In this document: positions 25,561-33,769 of the stretch, in pieces
Position numbering within the stretch: the stretch's first letter is position 1
How the letters are laid out: each line of letters starts with the position of its first letter
NCBI GenBank assembly: GCA_016284265.1
Contig: JAEEOM010000014.1
Span: 1 to 35,053, forward strand
Direction of reading: 5' to 3'
Length of the DNA stretch: 35,053 bases
Source: Bacteroidales bacterium
GTDB lineage: Bacteria; Bacteroidota; Bacteroidia; Bacteroidales; UBA932
Notes under the pieces: model-generated
Told to the model about the DNA's origin: nothing
The model's database searches: none
Seen by the model: the letters and a program-made list of their open reading frames with translations, nothing else
Made by a program: the position numbers and the translations under genes

Positions 25561-26280
25561 CTATTTCTGCTTGATGAAGGCCAGTGCGCCCATCGGCAGG
25601 ATAGCCGAAAGGAATAACGGAATCATCGCCAGCAGCGGTGTATAGGAGAAGTTCGTCAAAGCCAACACGTTCTGAATCATCAGGACGGCATAAACCAGCA
25701 GGACGAGACTTCCCAGGAAGAACCAGAAGCGCCAGCGCGTCAACCGGTTGAGCAGCAGGGTCAATACGACGGTCAGCATGGGAACAAGCAGATGGAAGAG
25801 GCTGTCGCCCCCAACGATCCGCATGGCAGCCACGACTGATGCGACAAGCATTCCTGCGAACAGCAGCGCATAGCAATACTTAGAAGCGCCGCTCCCGGCC
25901 GCGCTTTTGCGAATGGCCGTAGCGGAAACCTTGTCAGCAAAATGCTTCTTTCTCTTCTGGAAATAGAAGACATATAAAATGATGATCACAAGGGCGGCAA
26001 TCAGCCACACCCACATCGGACGGGCAGGCACCCAAAGCGCTGCACCTTTCTTAAAAGGCCAGTAAGTCAGGAAACTGAGCAGGATCAGCCCAAAATACCA
26101 GAGAGCCGTCCACCCCGTTTCGATAAACATCTGGCGCCCCTTGACACGGCCGCCGCGGACAGCGCCGATAAACAACAGACAAAGCAGGGCGAACAGCACC
26201 GCCGCAATCAGGATCCAAAGGCCGTCGGAAAAGCCGAGCGTCCTGCCAATCCATTCGTTGATATTGAAAAACGGTTTCAT
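25561..26280 (-). CDS. Multi-pass inner-membrane protein of unknown function
   Basis: The 239-residue protein is mostly hydrophobic, with about seven membrane segments: LWILIAAVLFALLCLLFIGA near the N-terminus, then around LWYFGLILLSFL, VWLIAALVIIILYVF, CYALLFAGMLVASVV, LLVPMLTVVLTLLL, FWFFLGSLVLLVYAV and LLAMIPLFLSAILP. A basic loop with KKRKKHF lies after the third. I recognise no family motif. It sits between queA (22 bp) and the acyltransferase (2 bp), which suggests a membrane-lipid link for the latter two. An in-frame ATG at 26334 would overlap queA by 32 bp, so I use ATG 26280 (MKPFFNINEW). Confidence 0.75.
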   Translation of the reverse strand: MKPFFNINEWIGRTLGFSDGLWILIAAVLFALLCLLFIGAVRGGRVKGRQMFIETGWTALWYFGLILLSFLTYWPFKKGAALWVPARPMWVWLIAALVIIILYVFYFQKRKKHFADKVSATAIRKSAAGSGASKYCYALLFAGMLVASVVAAMRIVGGDSLFHLLVPMLTVVLTLLLNRLTRWRFWFFLGSLVLLVYAVLMIQNVLALTNFSYTPLLAMIPLFLSAILPMGALAFIKQK

Positions 26281-26302
26281 TACTTGCAAAGTTACAGTAA
26301 AA

Positions 26303-27532
26303 TTAGACTTTTTGCAACAGCGAAGAATCGCCATAACTCAAAAAGCGGAAGTCATTCGCCAACGCGAAATCATAGATGTCCCGCCAGGCATCACCTACGA
26401 AAGCACTGATCAACAGCAGCAAAGTGCTCTTTGGCTGATGAAAGTTGGTCACCAGGTAATCAATGACCCGGAACCGGTAGCCCGGCACGATGATAATCCG
26501 GGTCCGGGAAGTCAATTCCGCAAGCCCCTCCTTTTCCATATAATCCACCAACGCCTGCAAAGCTTGGGAAAGCGAATAATCATATCCTTCAGGCCGATAA
26601 GGCTCCCACTGCTCCACCAAGCCCGGCTCCCCTTTTTCCAAGCAGTGAACGCCCAGGAAATAAAGCGACTCCAGACAACGCGTAGAAGTGGTTCCTACAG
26701 CCGTAACGGATCGCTCCCCTTTGTTTGCTAAAGATTTCAGGAAGAGTTTAGACACAGAGAAGGGTTCACTGTGCATCGTATGGTCGCCGATGGTCTCACT
26801 TTTCACAGGCAAGAAGGTCCCGGCGCCGACATGAAGACAAAGCGTAAGGCGCTCAATCCCTTTGACATCGATGGCATCCAGCTCCCGCTGCGTGAAATGC
26901 AACCCGGCCGTCGGTGCGGCCACAGAACCCTCACGCTGCGCATACCAAGTCTGGTAGCGTTCCAAGTCGATGGCTTCCGTGTCCCTTTTCAAATAGGGAG
27001 GAATCGGAATGCGTCCGGCATGCTCCATGACCTGCGAGAATGAGAAGCCGCCTTTCCAATAAAAAGCCACAACCGAGGTCTCACCCCGTTCAATCAACTC
27101 AGCTTCCAATGCAATTCCGGACAAAAGGGCTGCCTCCGGGTTGTCTTCACCTACATAAAGCCGCAGCCGACCACCCTTCCAACGCTTGACGTTACCGATG
27201 ATGGCTTTCCACCGGCAAGCAGAAGTCGCAGCAAAACAAAGCTGATAGTCTTGTGGTTCAAAAGGTTCCAAACAAAAAATCTCAATCAGGGCACCCGTTT
27301 CCTTCTGAAAAAGGAGACGGGCAGGCACCACCTTCGTATTATTGAAGACAGTGAGTGATTTTTCCGGGAGGTAATCAGCCAGATCGCGGAATTTTCGATT
27401 CTCAGGCACTCTTCCTGTCGCATTTGTGAAGACAAGAAGCTTAGAATCATCACGTTGCGCAAGCGGATAACGTGCAATCCGTTCTTCCGGAAGCGGATAA
27501 TTGTATGTTTCGATGCGAATGTCCTGTACCAT
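26303..27532 (-). CDS. queA: S-adenosylmethionine:tRNA ribosyltransferase-isomerase QueA
   Basis: The 409-residue enzyme shows QueA motifs: the N-terminus YNYPLPEERIARYPLAQRDDSKLLVF, FNNTKVVPARL, ERYQTWYAQREGSVAAPTAGLHFT (binding region), LHVGAGTFLPVKSETIGDHTMHSE and NFHQPKSTLLLLISAF. It transfers the ribosyl group of SAM to preQ1 in tRNA, giving epoxyqueuosine in GUN anticodons. Start ATG 27532 (MVQDIRIETYNYP) fits family N-termini; the frame runs open to 27667 but that part is across the promoter. A full-consensus promoter ends about 19 bp upstream, so it is the first gene of the operon. Confidence 0.96.
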   Translation of the reverse strand: MVQDIRIETYNYPLPEERIARYPLAQRDDSKLLVFTNATGRVPENRKFRDLADYLPEKSLTVFNNTKVVPARLLFQKETGALIEIFCLEPFEPQDYQLCFAATSACRWKAIIGNVKRWKGGRLRLYVGEDNPEAALLSGIALEAELIERGETSVVAFYWKGGFSFSQVMEHAGRIPIPPYLKRDTEAIDLERYQTWYAQREGSVAAPTAGLHFTQRELDAIDVKGIERLTLCLHVGAGTFLPVKSETIGDHTMHSEPFSVSKLFLKSLANKGERSVTAVGTTSTRCLESLYFLGVHCLEKGEPGLVEQWEPYRPEGYDYSLSQALQALVDYMEKEGLAELTSRTRIIIVPGYRFRVIDYLVTNFHQPKSTLLLLISAFVGDAWRDIYDFALANDFRFLSYGDSSLLQKV

Positions 27533-27550
27533 GGGTCTTTTTTGGCACTG

Positions 27551-27582
27551 CAAAAATACATCTTTGTAAACGGAAATACAAA
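27551..27582 (-). promoter_or_regulatory. Bacteroides-type promoter for queA (TTTG-N20-TATTTTTG)
   Basis: On the minus strand TTTG (27579-27582), 20 bases, then TATTTTTG (27551-27558) match the TTTG/TAnnTTTG consensus within its usual spacing. Expected start of the mRNA is about 12 bp before the queA ATG, which also supports that start codon. Confidence 0.75.
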
Positions 27583-27988
27583 CCCGATCATCTGTCAAAT
27601 CGTTGTTTACAAAACAAAACTCCGAACAGTCGTTCACAGAAGTAACCACATTGCGACGTATCAGCAAAACCTACAAAGTAAAAAGCCGGAAACAATCTAC
27701 AACAATAACATCACCCTATTTGACTAATTATGCTTAATATCAACAAACCCAGTATTTTATAAATGCCACCTAAACTATTTCTTTGATTACATATTTACTC
27801 GTCCTGGCCATATCGACCTAAAAACCATGGATATTTATCATATATTAATACTCATACTCAGCTATTTACACTGTTTTATCTCGATTTATTCCACAAATAT
27901 TTAGCTTCCTATTTCGTTGATGTTTTGTCATCTTGTTTTTGATTACAATTGTATTTGTTTTTTTGTGTGAAATTTGTGCTTTTTTCTT
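27583..27988. other. AT-rich intergenic region between divergent queA and XRE regulator genes
   Basis: About 400 bp markedly richer in A and T than the flanking genes. I see no convincing small gene (frames present are short and without family features), no tRNA, and no strong hairpin or palindrome. The promoters of queA and of the regulator flank it. It may hold operators for the XRE protein, but I could not pick out a repeated site. Confidence 0.5.
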
Positions 27989-28019
27989 TTTGCGTTTCGG
28001 GATTATTGTTTTACATTTG
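27989..28019 (+). promoter_or_regulatory. Bacteroides-type promoter for the XRE regulator (TTTG-N19-TACATTTG)
   Basis: TTTG at 27989-27992, exactly 19 bases, then TACATTTG at 28012-28019: a full match to the consensus, 22 bp before the ATG at 28042. Confidence 0.8.
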
Positions 28020-28041
28020 TATATCCCTAAAAATTGATGAA

Positions 28042-28494
28042 ATGCACGAACGTCTGAAGCAGTTTCTCGCGATGGAGAACCTCTCCCCTGCCAAGTTCGC
28101 CGAGGTGATGGGCATCCAGCGCTCCGGTATCTCGCACTTGCTGGCCGGACGCAATAATCCGAGTTTTGAGTTCATCCAGAAAATGATGACCGCCTACCCC
28201 GACATCAATTACGAATGGTTGATCCTGGGAAAGGGACGTCCGTACAAAAGTGACCGCCAAACCGCCAATTTGGGCGCTCCCGTCGATCTTTTTACAGATT
28301 CTTCCGAGGGTGTTACAGACGTCACGGACAATGACGCTTCTGAAATTCAACCGATTATAACGGAAAATACCCCGGCTGAACCCGCTGAGAATCGCCTATC
28401 TGACATTTCATCCACCCCCGCCCTGCCAAAAACGTCCCGTAAAATCGCCCGGATCATTGTCTTTTTCAACGACGGGACCTACGAAGAAAAATAA
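28042..28494 (+). CDS. XRE-family helix-turn-helix transcriptional regulator
   Basis: The 150-residue protein has an N-terminal HTH domain (residues about 3-65): LKQFLAMENLSPAKFAEVMGIQRSGISHLLAGRNNPSFEFIQKM, followed by YEWLILGKGRPYK. This N-terminus is typical of a small-regulator group common in Bacteroidales. The middle (about 70-125) is low in structure and rich in Asp, Glu and Ser; the end (KIARIIVFFNDGTYEEK) is a short conserved tail. The target genes are unknown; it may act on its own promoter or on the divergent queA operon. ATG 28042 is chosen because the HTH starts there and a consensus promoter lies just upstream; in-frame upstream codons would precede the promoter. Confidence 0.9.
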   Translation: MHERLKQFLAMENLSPAKFAEVMGIQRSGISHLLAGRNNPSFEFIQKMMTAYPDINYEWLILGKGRPYKSDRQTANLGAPVDLFTDSSEGVTDVTDNDASEIQPIITENTPAEPAENRLSDISSTPALPKTSRKIARIIVFFNDGTYEEK

Positions 28495-28498
28495 ATCG

Positions 28499-28506
28499 TA
28501 CCTTTG
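28499..28506 (+). promoter_or_regulatory. Putative -7 box (TACCTTTG) before the PyrD-like gene
   Basis: TACCTTTG fits TAnnTTTG, 21 bp before the ATG at 28528 and just after the regulator stop. No TTTG is seen at the -33 position. Confidence 0.45.
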
Positions 28507-28527
28507 TAAGTATATTTACAAAAGTCG

Positions 28528-29262
28528 ATGAACCCCTCTCCCAAAATCCCGTTTCTCCGCGTGCTCAAGCATGTCCGGTTCCTGCATCCGGTGATTCGTT
28601 GCTTTTACCATCGTACCGCACCACGCTTGGAGAAACAGTTGATGGGATTGACCTTTGCCCACCCGATCGGCGTAGCCGCTGGCGTGGACAAACGAGGCGA
28701 GTTCACCGATGCCATGTCCTGCTATTCCCCCGCCTTTATCGAGATCGGTCCCCTGCGTGACTGCCGTGCCGCCATCGAAAACCTGCAGAAACGGACAAGC
28801 GGCACCATCGTGCTGGGTAATTTGAGCAATTCCAAGGACCTTGTGAGTGCATTCACCCTCATCTACGACTTTGTCGACGGCATTGTCCTCAATGTATCAC
28901 TCAACAGTACCATTTCTAAAGTCATCGATCACCTGCTCGAACTGAGGCGGTATAATGATACTTATAAACCTATCATTTTCAAGTTATTTCCTGATCTGAC
29001 CCTCGACCAGTTGGAAGATGTAGTCCGCTATATGCTGGGAAGCGGCATCGACGGTGTCATGGTCGGTGCCGAATTCGTGGAACGCATCCGGGAGAAAACG
29101 CTGGGGCTCTTGCCCGTCATCGCTTCCGGAGAAATTACCACACCTGAGCGAGCTGCACAATTGCTCGATACCGGCGCAGACCTGGTCGCTGTCACCAACT
29201 CCCCCTTCCACTATGGTCCCCGGCTCATCTCTAGAATTGTCAAATATCTGGACAAGCGATGA
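28528..29262 (+). CDS. Shortened dihydroorotate dehydrogenase-like (PyrD-fold) protein
   Basis: The 244-residue protein resembles the TIM barrel of class 2 dihydroorotate dehydrogenase: LMGLTFAHPIGVAAGVDKRGE (38-58), FIEIGPL, IFKLFPDLTLDQLEDVV, and the late barrel strands PVIASGEITTPERAAQLLDTGADLVAVTNSPFHYGP. It is about 90 residues shorter than usual. The segment that normally reads SSPN and carries the catalytic Ser is SLN here (124-126), and the flavin-contact segment with ATNTT is replaced by VMVGAE. A flavin or sugar-phosphate-binding barrel remains plausible, but true DHODH activity is doubtful. Its stop overlaps the cinA start (ATGA). It may be a paralog with a new role. Confidence 0.7.
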   Translation: MNPSPKIPFLRVLKHVRFLHPVIRCFYHRTAPRLEKQLMGLTFAHPIGVAAGVDKRGEFTDAMSCYSPAFIEIGPLRDCRAAIENLQKRTSGTIVLGNLSNSKDLVSAFTLIYDFVDGIVLNVSLNSTISKVIDHLLELRRYNDTYKPIIFKLFPDLTLDQLEDVVRYMLGSGIDGVMVGAEFVERIREKTLGLLPVIASGEITTPERAAQLLDTGADLVAVTNSPFHYGPRLISRIVKYLDKR

Positions 29263-30509
29263 AAACTGCCTCTATCTGTACCATCGGCGATGAGATTCTC
29301 ATCGGCCAGATCGTTGATACGAACTCCTCGCACATCGCCCGTGAACTCAATCTGTTGGGCATCCAAGTAAAATACATGACTTCGATCGGCGACGACCGGG
29401 AACGGATTCTTTCCGAACTCGGCAACTGCCTCGATCACACCGATATCGTCATTGTTACCGGCGGTCTCGGCCCCACAAAAGACGACATCACCAAAGATGC
29501 GTTGCGGGAACTTGCCGGCGCCAAGGGTTACAAGCAATCTGCCGAGCAGATGGCTCACATTGAGCGGATTCTCGGCGCCCGGGGCATTCCCCTGATCGAT
29601 ACCAATCGCGCCCAGGCTCTGGTCCCGGACACCTGCACCGTAATTCCCAACAAGTTGGGCACTGCACCGTGCATGGCTTTCTACGGTTTGGGACAGCATG
29701 GCACTGCGGCTCTCTATTCGCTTCCCGGAGTCCCGTTTGAAGCAATCGGGCTGTTGCCCGACGTCATGGCCGACATCCGGCGGCACTTCGCGCTCGAGGC
29801 AATCACGCACCATACGGTCGTAACCTTTGGCATCCCTGAATCCACGCTGGCCAAACAGATCGAACCATGGGAAGACGCCTTGCCCGAAAACATCCACCTG
29901 GCCTACTTGCCCAATCCTACGATTGGCGTACGGCTCCGTCTCACCCAATTTGGCGGGCAAGCCGATTTTACCCCGTATATCGCTGAACTCCAGAAAATTC
30001 TGGGCGACGCCATTTATGGCGAAGGGGAAGATACCCTACAGGTCGTCATCGGCCGGCGGCTTCGGGCCGAGGGTAAAACCCTGGCACTGGCCGAATCGTG
30101 TACAGGTGGGCATCTGTCAGAACTCATCACCTCCGTTGCGGGTTGCAGTGATTACTACAAAGGATCCGTCACCTCTTATTCCAACGAAGTAAAAATGAGG
30201 GTTTTGGGCGTCCGGCCAGAGACGCTGGCGCAGTTCGGAGCCGTCAGTGAGCAATGCGTTCGCGAGATGGCCACCGGCGTACTCCGCGCCCTCGACACCG
30301 ACTATGCGGTCGCCACCTCCGGCATCGCCGGCCCGGGCGGCGGCACTCCGACCAAGCCCGTCGGCACCGCCTGGCTCGCCGCCGCCAAACGCCTGCCCGA
30401 TGACACCGTTGCCGTCGTCACCGAATGCGTCCACTTCGCCTCTTCCCGCGCTGTCAACATCGAGCGCTTCGCCTCCTACGCCCTGGATTTGCTTAGAAGA
30501 AATATGTAG
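29259..30509 (+). CDS. cinA: CinA-family nicotinamide-nucleotide amidase / competence-damage protein
   Basis: The 416-residue protein has both standard CinA domains. The N-terminal MoCF-like part (1-170) carries SICTIGDEILIGQIVDTNS, VTGGLGPTKDDITKD and LPGVPFEAIGL. The C-terminal amidase part (about 255-416) carries ALAESCTGGHLSELITSVAG with the catalytic Ser, and ATSGIAGPGGGTPTKPVGT. It deamidates NMN and processes damaged nucleotides (ADP-ribose) in the pyridine nucleotide cycle. It is translationally coupled to the PyrD-like gene by a 4 bp overlap and is followed after 2 bp by a serine hydrolase gene. Full length and motifs make the call firm. Confidence 0.95.
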   Translation: MKTASICTIGDEILIGQIVDTNSSHIARELNLLGIQVKYMTSIGDDRERILSELGNCLDHTDIVIVTGGLGPTKDDITKDALRELAGAKGYKQSAEQMAHIERILGARGIPLIDTNRAQALVPDTCTVIPNKLGTAPCMAFYGLGQHGTAALYSLPGVPFEAIGLLPDVMADIRRHFALEAITHHTVVTFGIPESTLAKQIEPWEDALPENIHLAYLPNPTIGVRLRLTQFGGQADFTPYIAELQKILGDAIYGEGEDTLQVVIGRRLRAEGKTLALAESCTGGHLSELITSVAGCSDYYKGSVTSYSNEVKMRVLGVRPETLAQFGAVSEQCVREMATGVLRALDTDYAVATSGIAGPGGGTPTKPVGTAWLAAAKRLPDDTVAVVTECVHFASSRAVNIERFASYALDLLRRNM

Positions 30510-30511
30510 AA

Positions 30512-31675
30512 ATGAAAAAGCTTGTATTCTTCCTCCTGATTACGCTGACTATGGTAATTGCCTGCAAACAGAACCCTGAAAAAGAGCAGATTGCTAAGTT
30601 AGATCAACTTTGCACGTCGCTGTTCCCCGCCGATGAGCCGGGAGCGGCGGTCTTGGTCATGAAGGGCGACGACATTATTTTCGACAAAGGCTATGGCATT
30701 GCCGATATCAACACGAAGAAGCCGATTGACGGCAATACCTTCTTCAACATCGCCTCCGTCTCGAAACAATTCACAGCCGTAGCGGTCCTGCAACTGGTCG
30801 AACAAGGAAAACTTTCGTTGGAAGATGCCGTGGCGCAGTATTTTCCGTTTCCGCAGGCTTTCTGGAAAGAAGTCCGGATCAAGCACCTCCTCTCCCACTC
30901 CTCCGGCGTGCCGGACGCCCGCGGCGGCATTCCGCGCGAGCTTAAGATCAAGGGCGACGAGACGCTCGCCATGTCCTATCTTCCTGACCTGAAAGAACTT
31001 CATTTTTCGCCGGGTACGGCTTACGAATACATCAACCCGACCTTCGTCCTCTGCGGCGCCCTGGTCGAAAAGATCAGCGGCCAGCCATTCGTCGACTATG
31101 TCGCCGAACATATCTTCCGCCCGGCCGGGATGGAGAAAACCCTCTATTTTGATCCTGAGCACCAGGACCTGATTCCCAACATGGCCCACGGCTATGAGTA
31201 CGCCGATGTGGAAGATATGCCCGAAGAGCGCACCGCCGACAGCAGCCAATCCAACGAACCCAAGAACTGGTACGAATACGACTACGGCGAAGAAACCTTC
31301 TTTGCCACCCGCCCCGACGGCGGCATCTACAGTTCCACCCACGAATTCGTCGCATGGGAAAAAGCGCTGCGCGCCAACAAGGTCATCTCGGAAGCCTCGC
31401 GTGTCGACGCCCAGTCGCCGCACACCTTTGCGAGCGACAGCCCCTGGAGCGACTACCAGAACCGTCCCAACACCTGGTACGGCTACGGCTGGTTCATCGA
31501 GCCCAAGACCGACACCACGAAAGAAGTGATCTATCATACCGGCGATAACGGCGGCTTCAAGATCCTCGCCGCCCGCTACCCAGAAGACAACGCCCTCGTC
31601 CTGATCTTCGCCAACCGCGCCGACTGGGACCGCTACGAAGTCATGCAGCAAGTCGAAGCCATCTTCGGCTTCTAA
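30512..31675 (+). CDS. Serine hydrolase of the class C beta-lactamase / penicillin-binding family, lipoprotein
   Basis: The 387-residue protein has a lipoprotein signal (VIAC, Cys18). It keeps all three family motifs: S-V-S-K with Ser82 and Lys85 (SxxK), Y-I-N at 173-175 (YxN), and HTGDNGG at 342-348 (the KTG equivalent). SSGVP and GWF elements also fit. Such proteins act as D-aminopeptidases, D,D-peptidases, esterases or true beta-lactamases; sequence alone does not decide. It is cut off from a cytoplasmic role by the lipobox, so envelope action is expected. It starts 2 bp after cinA, although their functions look unrelated, and 44 bp separate it from the esterase. Confidence 0.88.
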   Translation: MKKLVFFLLITLTMVIACKQNPEKEQIAKLDQLCTSLFPADEPGAAVLVMKGDDIIFDKGYGIADINTKKPIDGNTFFNIASVSKQFTAVAVLQLVEQGKLSLEDAVAQYFPFPQAFWKEVRIKHLLSHSSGVPDARGGIPRELKIKGDETLAMSYLPDLKELHFSPGTAYEYINPTFVLCGALVEKISGQPFVDYVAEHIFRPAGMEKTLYFDPEHQDLIPNMAHGYEYADVEDMPEERTADSSQSNEPKNWYEYDYGEETFFATRPDGGIYSSTHEFVAWEKALRANKVISEASRVDAQSPHTFASDSPWSDYQNRPNTWYGYGWFIEPKTDTTKEVIYHTGDNGGFKILAARYPEDNALVLIFANRADWDRYEVMQQVEAIFGF

Positions 31676-31719
31676 ACATCTTTAGAGCCAATTATTTCTT
31701 TTTAGAAAAGTAACAATCC

Positions 31720-32592
31720 ATGAAAAAGAGTCTCATTATCCTTGTCCTGCTCTTTGCGGTAGCGACGGTCGCGTGGGCGCAACCGCTGCGCAACAGCGAG
31801 ATCCGCACCGAAACCGTTCACAGCGAAATCCTTGGGGAAGACGTCCTGGTCAATGTCTATCTGCCTGTCGGTTACGACCAGAGCGCCAGCCAGTTATATC
31901 CTTCTGTCTATCTGCTCCACGGCCTGACGGACACCTATACCGCCTGGCAGGAAAGAGGACAGATGAAGAACGTAGCCGACCAGCTCATCGCGGCCGAAGA
32001 AGCCGCCCGCATGATCATCATCATGCCCAACGCCGGCGATCCGGACTTCCACCACAAATGGAACGGTTACTTCAATATGCCGGGCCGCCGCTACGAAGAC
32101 TTCTTCTTCGGCGAACTGATTCCCACCATGGAATCGCGTTTCAAGATCCAGGGAGACAAACAGCACCGTGCCGTCATGGGCCTGTCGATGGGCGGCGGCG
32201 GATGCACGGTTTACAGCCAGCGCCATCCCGATATGTTCTCCAGCTGCTACGCGATGAGTGCCTGGCTCGACAGCACCTATCCGCAGGATGCCGATCCCGA
32301 AGACAAATACATCATCGTCGCCAAATCGGTGCACGAGCACTCGGCCATCGACTTCGTGGCGAACGCCGATGAAGCCACGCTCGCCAAGTTGCGCACCGTC
32401 AAGTGGTTCATCGACTGCGGCGACGACGATTATCTGCTCGACGTGTCCCTGAAATTCTATCAGGAGATGCGCAAACACAACGTCCGCACAGAGCTTCGCG
32501 TCCGCGACGGCTGGCACTTCTGGGAATACTGGCACCAGGCCCTGCGCCTGGCGCTGCCCTTCGCTACCCGCAACTTCGGCACGAAAGAGTAG
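31720..32592 (+). CDS. Secreted alpha/beta-hydrolase esterase (esterase D / FrmB-like)
   Basis: The 290-residue protein has a signal peptide (1-20, ending AWA) and an alpha/beta-hydrolase fold: YLLHGLTD (oxyanion-hole region, 64-71), GLSMGGGG with nucleophile Ser156, WFIDCGDDD (acid) and RDGWHFWEYW (catalytic His). This is the tributyrin-esterase/FrmB/XynC-type group, which includes secreted feruloyl and acetyl esterases acting on plant polysaccharides as well as S-formylglutathione hydrolases; the signal peptide argues for the secreted type. It ends exactly where the convergent acyltransferase gene ends, with no base between the two stop codons. Confidence 0.88.
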   Translation: MKKSLIILVLLFAVATVAWAQPLRNSEIRTETVHSEILGEDVLVNVYLPVGYDQSASQLYPSVYLLHGLTDTYTAWQERGQMKNVADQLIAAEEAARMIIIMPNAGDPDFHHKWNGYFNMPGRRYEDFFFGELIPTMESRFKIQGDKQHRAVMGLSMGGGGCTVYSQRHPDMFSSCYAMSAWLDSTYPQDADPEDKYIIVAKSVHEHSAIDFVANADEATLAKLRTVKWFIDCGDDDYLLDVSLKFYQEMRKHNVRTELRVRDGWHFWEYWHQALRLALPFATRNFGTKE

Positions 32593-33768
32593 CTAGCCCA
32601 TCAGCCACTTCCCTACCTTGGGAATCTTCTGAACGAGCACCGAGAAGACGGCCACGCCGACAAACGAAAGGACGGCGGTGCCGAGAATCTGCACGGGCGT
32701 GGTCCACACCGCGCCCAGCGTACCTTCAGCCCCAAGGCCGAGCGCTGAGCGCAGCCAGGCCGAGACAAGGCCCAGCAAAAGCATGTGGCACAAATACATA
32801 CCGTAGCTGGCCTGCGAGACGGGAAGCAGCACGCGCTCGAAGAATCGGCCGCCGGTTTCAATCTTGCGGAAGACCAGCACCCAACCCAGCGTCATCAACG
32901 CCACGCCGAACGTGTCGTTGAGCCACGGGCCCTCCCACAAGGCAGCCAAGCCCACCGGGCCTTCCACCGGGAACATGCCGTGGGCATCGGCGGCCACGCG
33001 GCCGAGGAAGCCGAAGTGGCAGATTGCGAAGCCGGCCAGAAACGAAGGAATCGCGATGGCAAGCGTCCGGACCCACGACAGCCGGCCGACAAATTTCCGG
33101 AAATACAACCCCAGCAGCAGATAGCCGATGAAACCGCTTAGGTAATAGAATACCCCGTAGGCGTTCCAACTGGCTTCACCCCAAAGCGGATACCGGGCGG
33201 CATTGGGAATGCCCGACGGCCCGTACATCACCGGCGCGGGGCCGCCCACCCACTGGCGGATCAGCGGGATGATGGTCGTGAACAGCCAGATAGCCAAATA
33301 GATCTGCAACTCGCGTTTTCCGACCTTCTCAGCCCAGGGAGAGAGCAGCGGCATGATCAGATACACGCCGATGAGCATATAGACGAACCAGAGGTGCCCC
33401 GCCGCATAATTGAAGTTCCAGATCAGGTCCTTGAGGTTCTGCACCGGCTCTCCCCAAACGAACGCATAGACGAGGCTCCAGAAAATGAACGGGACCAGGA
33501 TCCGCTTCGCACGGCGCTTGAAGAATTCCCCCGCCGAATAATGCAGTGGGAACTGCAAATAGCTGGAAGTGAAGATGAAAAGCGCGATGGCGGCGCGCGG
33601 AATCACGTTCAGGATCGACACCCACAGGGCATCGGCTTTCGTCAGGATAAGCGAGCCTTCCCCTCCCAGGTAGAAGGGTTCGCAGCTGTGCGTGGCCATG
33701 ACCATGAAGCAGGCAGTCACCCGCAGCCAGTCGAGCCAGATCTCGCGTTTTTCGTCTTTGGCTACCAT
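32593..33768 (-). CDS. Acyltransferase-3 family membrane O-acyltransferase
   Basis: The 391-residue protein has about ten hydrophobic segments and the acyltransferase-3 layout: EIWLDWLRVTACFMVMATHS at the N-terminus (the R and H of the family motif), ALFIFTSSYL, FKRRAKRILVPFIFWS, HLWFVYMLIGVYLIMP and, near the end, SQASYGMYLCHMLLLG. These proteins O-acetylate or succinylate surface glycans, lipids or antibiotics, taking the acyl group from cytoplasmic acyl-CoA. It follows the second serine hydrolase by 1 bp, so the two form an operon. The acceptor is unknown. Confidence 0.9.
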   Translation of the reverse strand: MVAKDEKREIWLDWLRVTACFMVMATHSCEPFYLGGEGSLILTKADALWVSILNVIPRAAIALFIFTSSYLQFPLHYSAGEFFKRRAKRILVPFIFWSLVYAFVWGEPVQNLKDLIWNFNYAAGHLWFVYMLIGVYLIMPLLSPWAEKVGKRELQIYLAIWLFTTIIPLIRQWVGGPAPVMYGPSGIPNAARYPLWGEASWNAYGVFYYLSGFIGYLLLGLYFRKFVGRLSWVRTLAIAIPSFLAGFAICHFGFLGRVAADAHGMFPVEGPVGLAALWEGPWLNDTFGVALMTLGWVLVFRKIETGGRFFERVLLPVSQASYGMYLCHMLLLGLVSAWLRSALGLGAEGTLGAVWTTPVQILGTAVLSFVGVAVFSVLVQKIPKVGKWLMG

Positions 33769-33769
33769 A

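Noticed and set aside
25559-25876. N-terminal extension of the acyltransferase to 25876
   Set aside because: It overlaps the membrane-protein gene by over 300 bp in another frame, and its composition (many Arg, Cys, Ala, His) is that of an out-of-frame read.
27533-27667. N-terminal extension of QueA to 27667
   Set aside because: The extra residues match nothing in the family and would lie across and above a consensus promoter whose start site is about 12 bp before ATG 27532.
27455-27727. A 90-codon plus-strand frame at the start of queA
   Set aside because: It is antisense to the queA 5' end and its promoter, with no recognisable domain and no promoter of its own.
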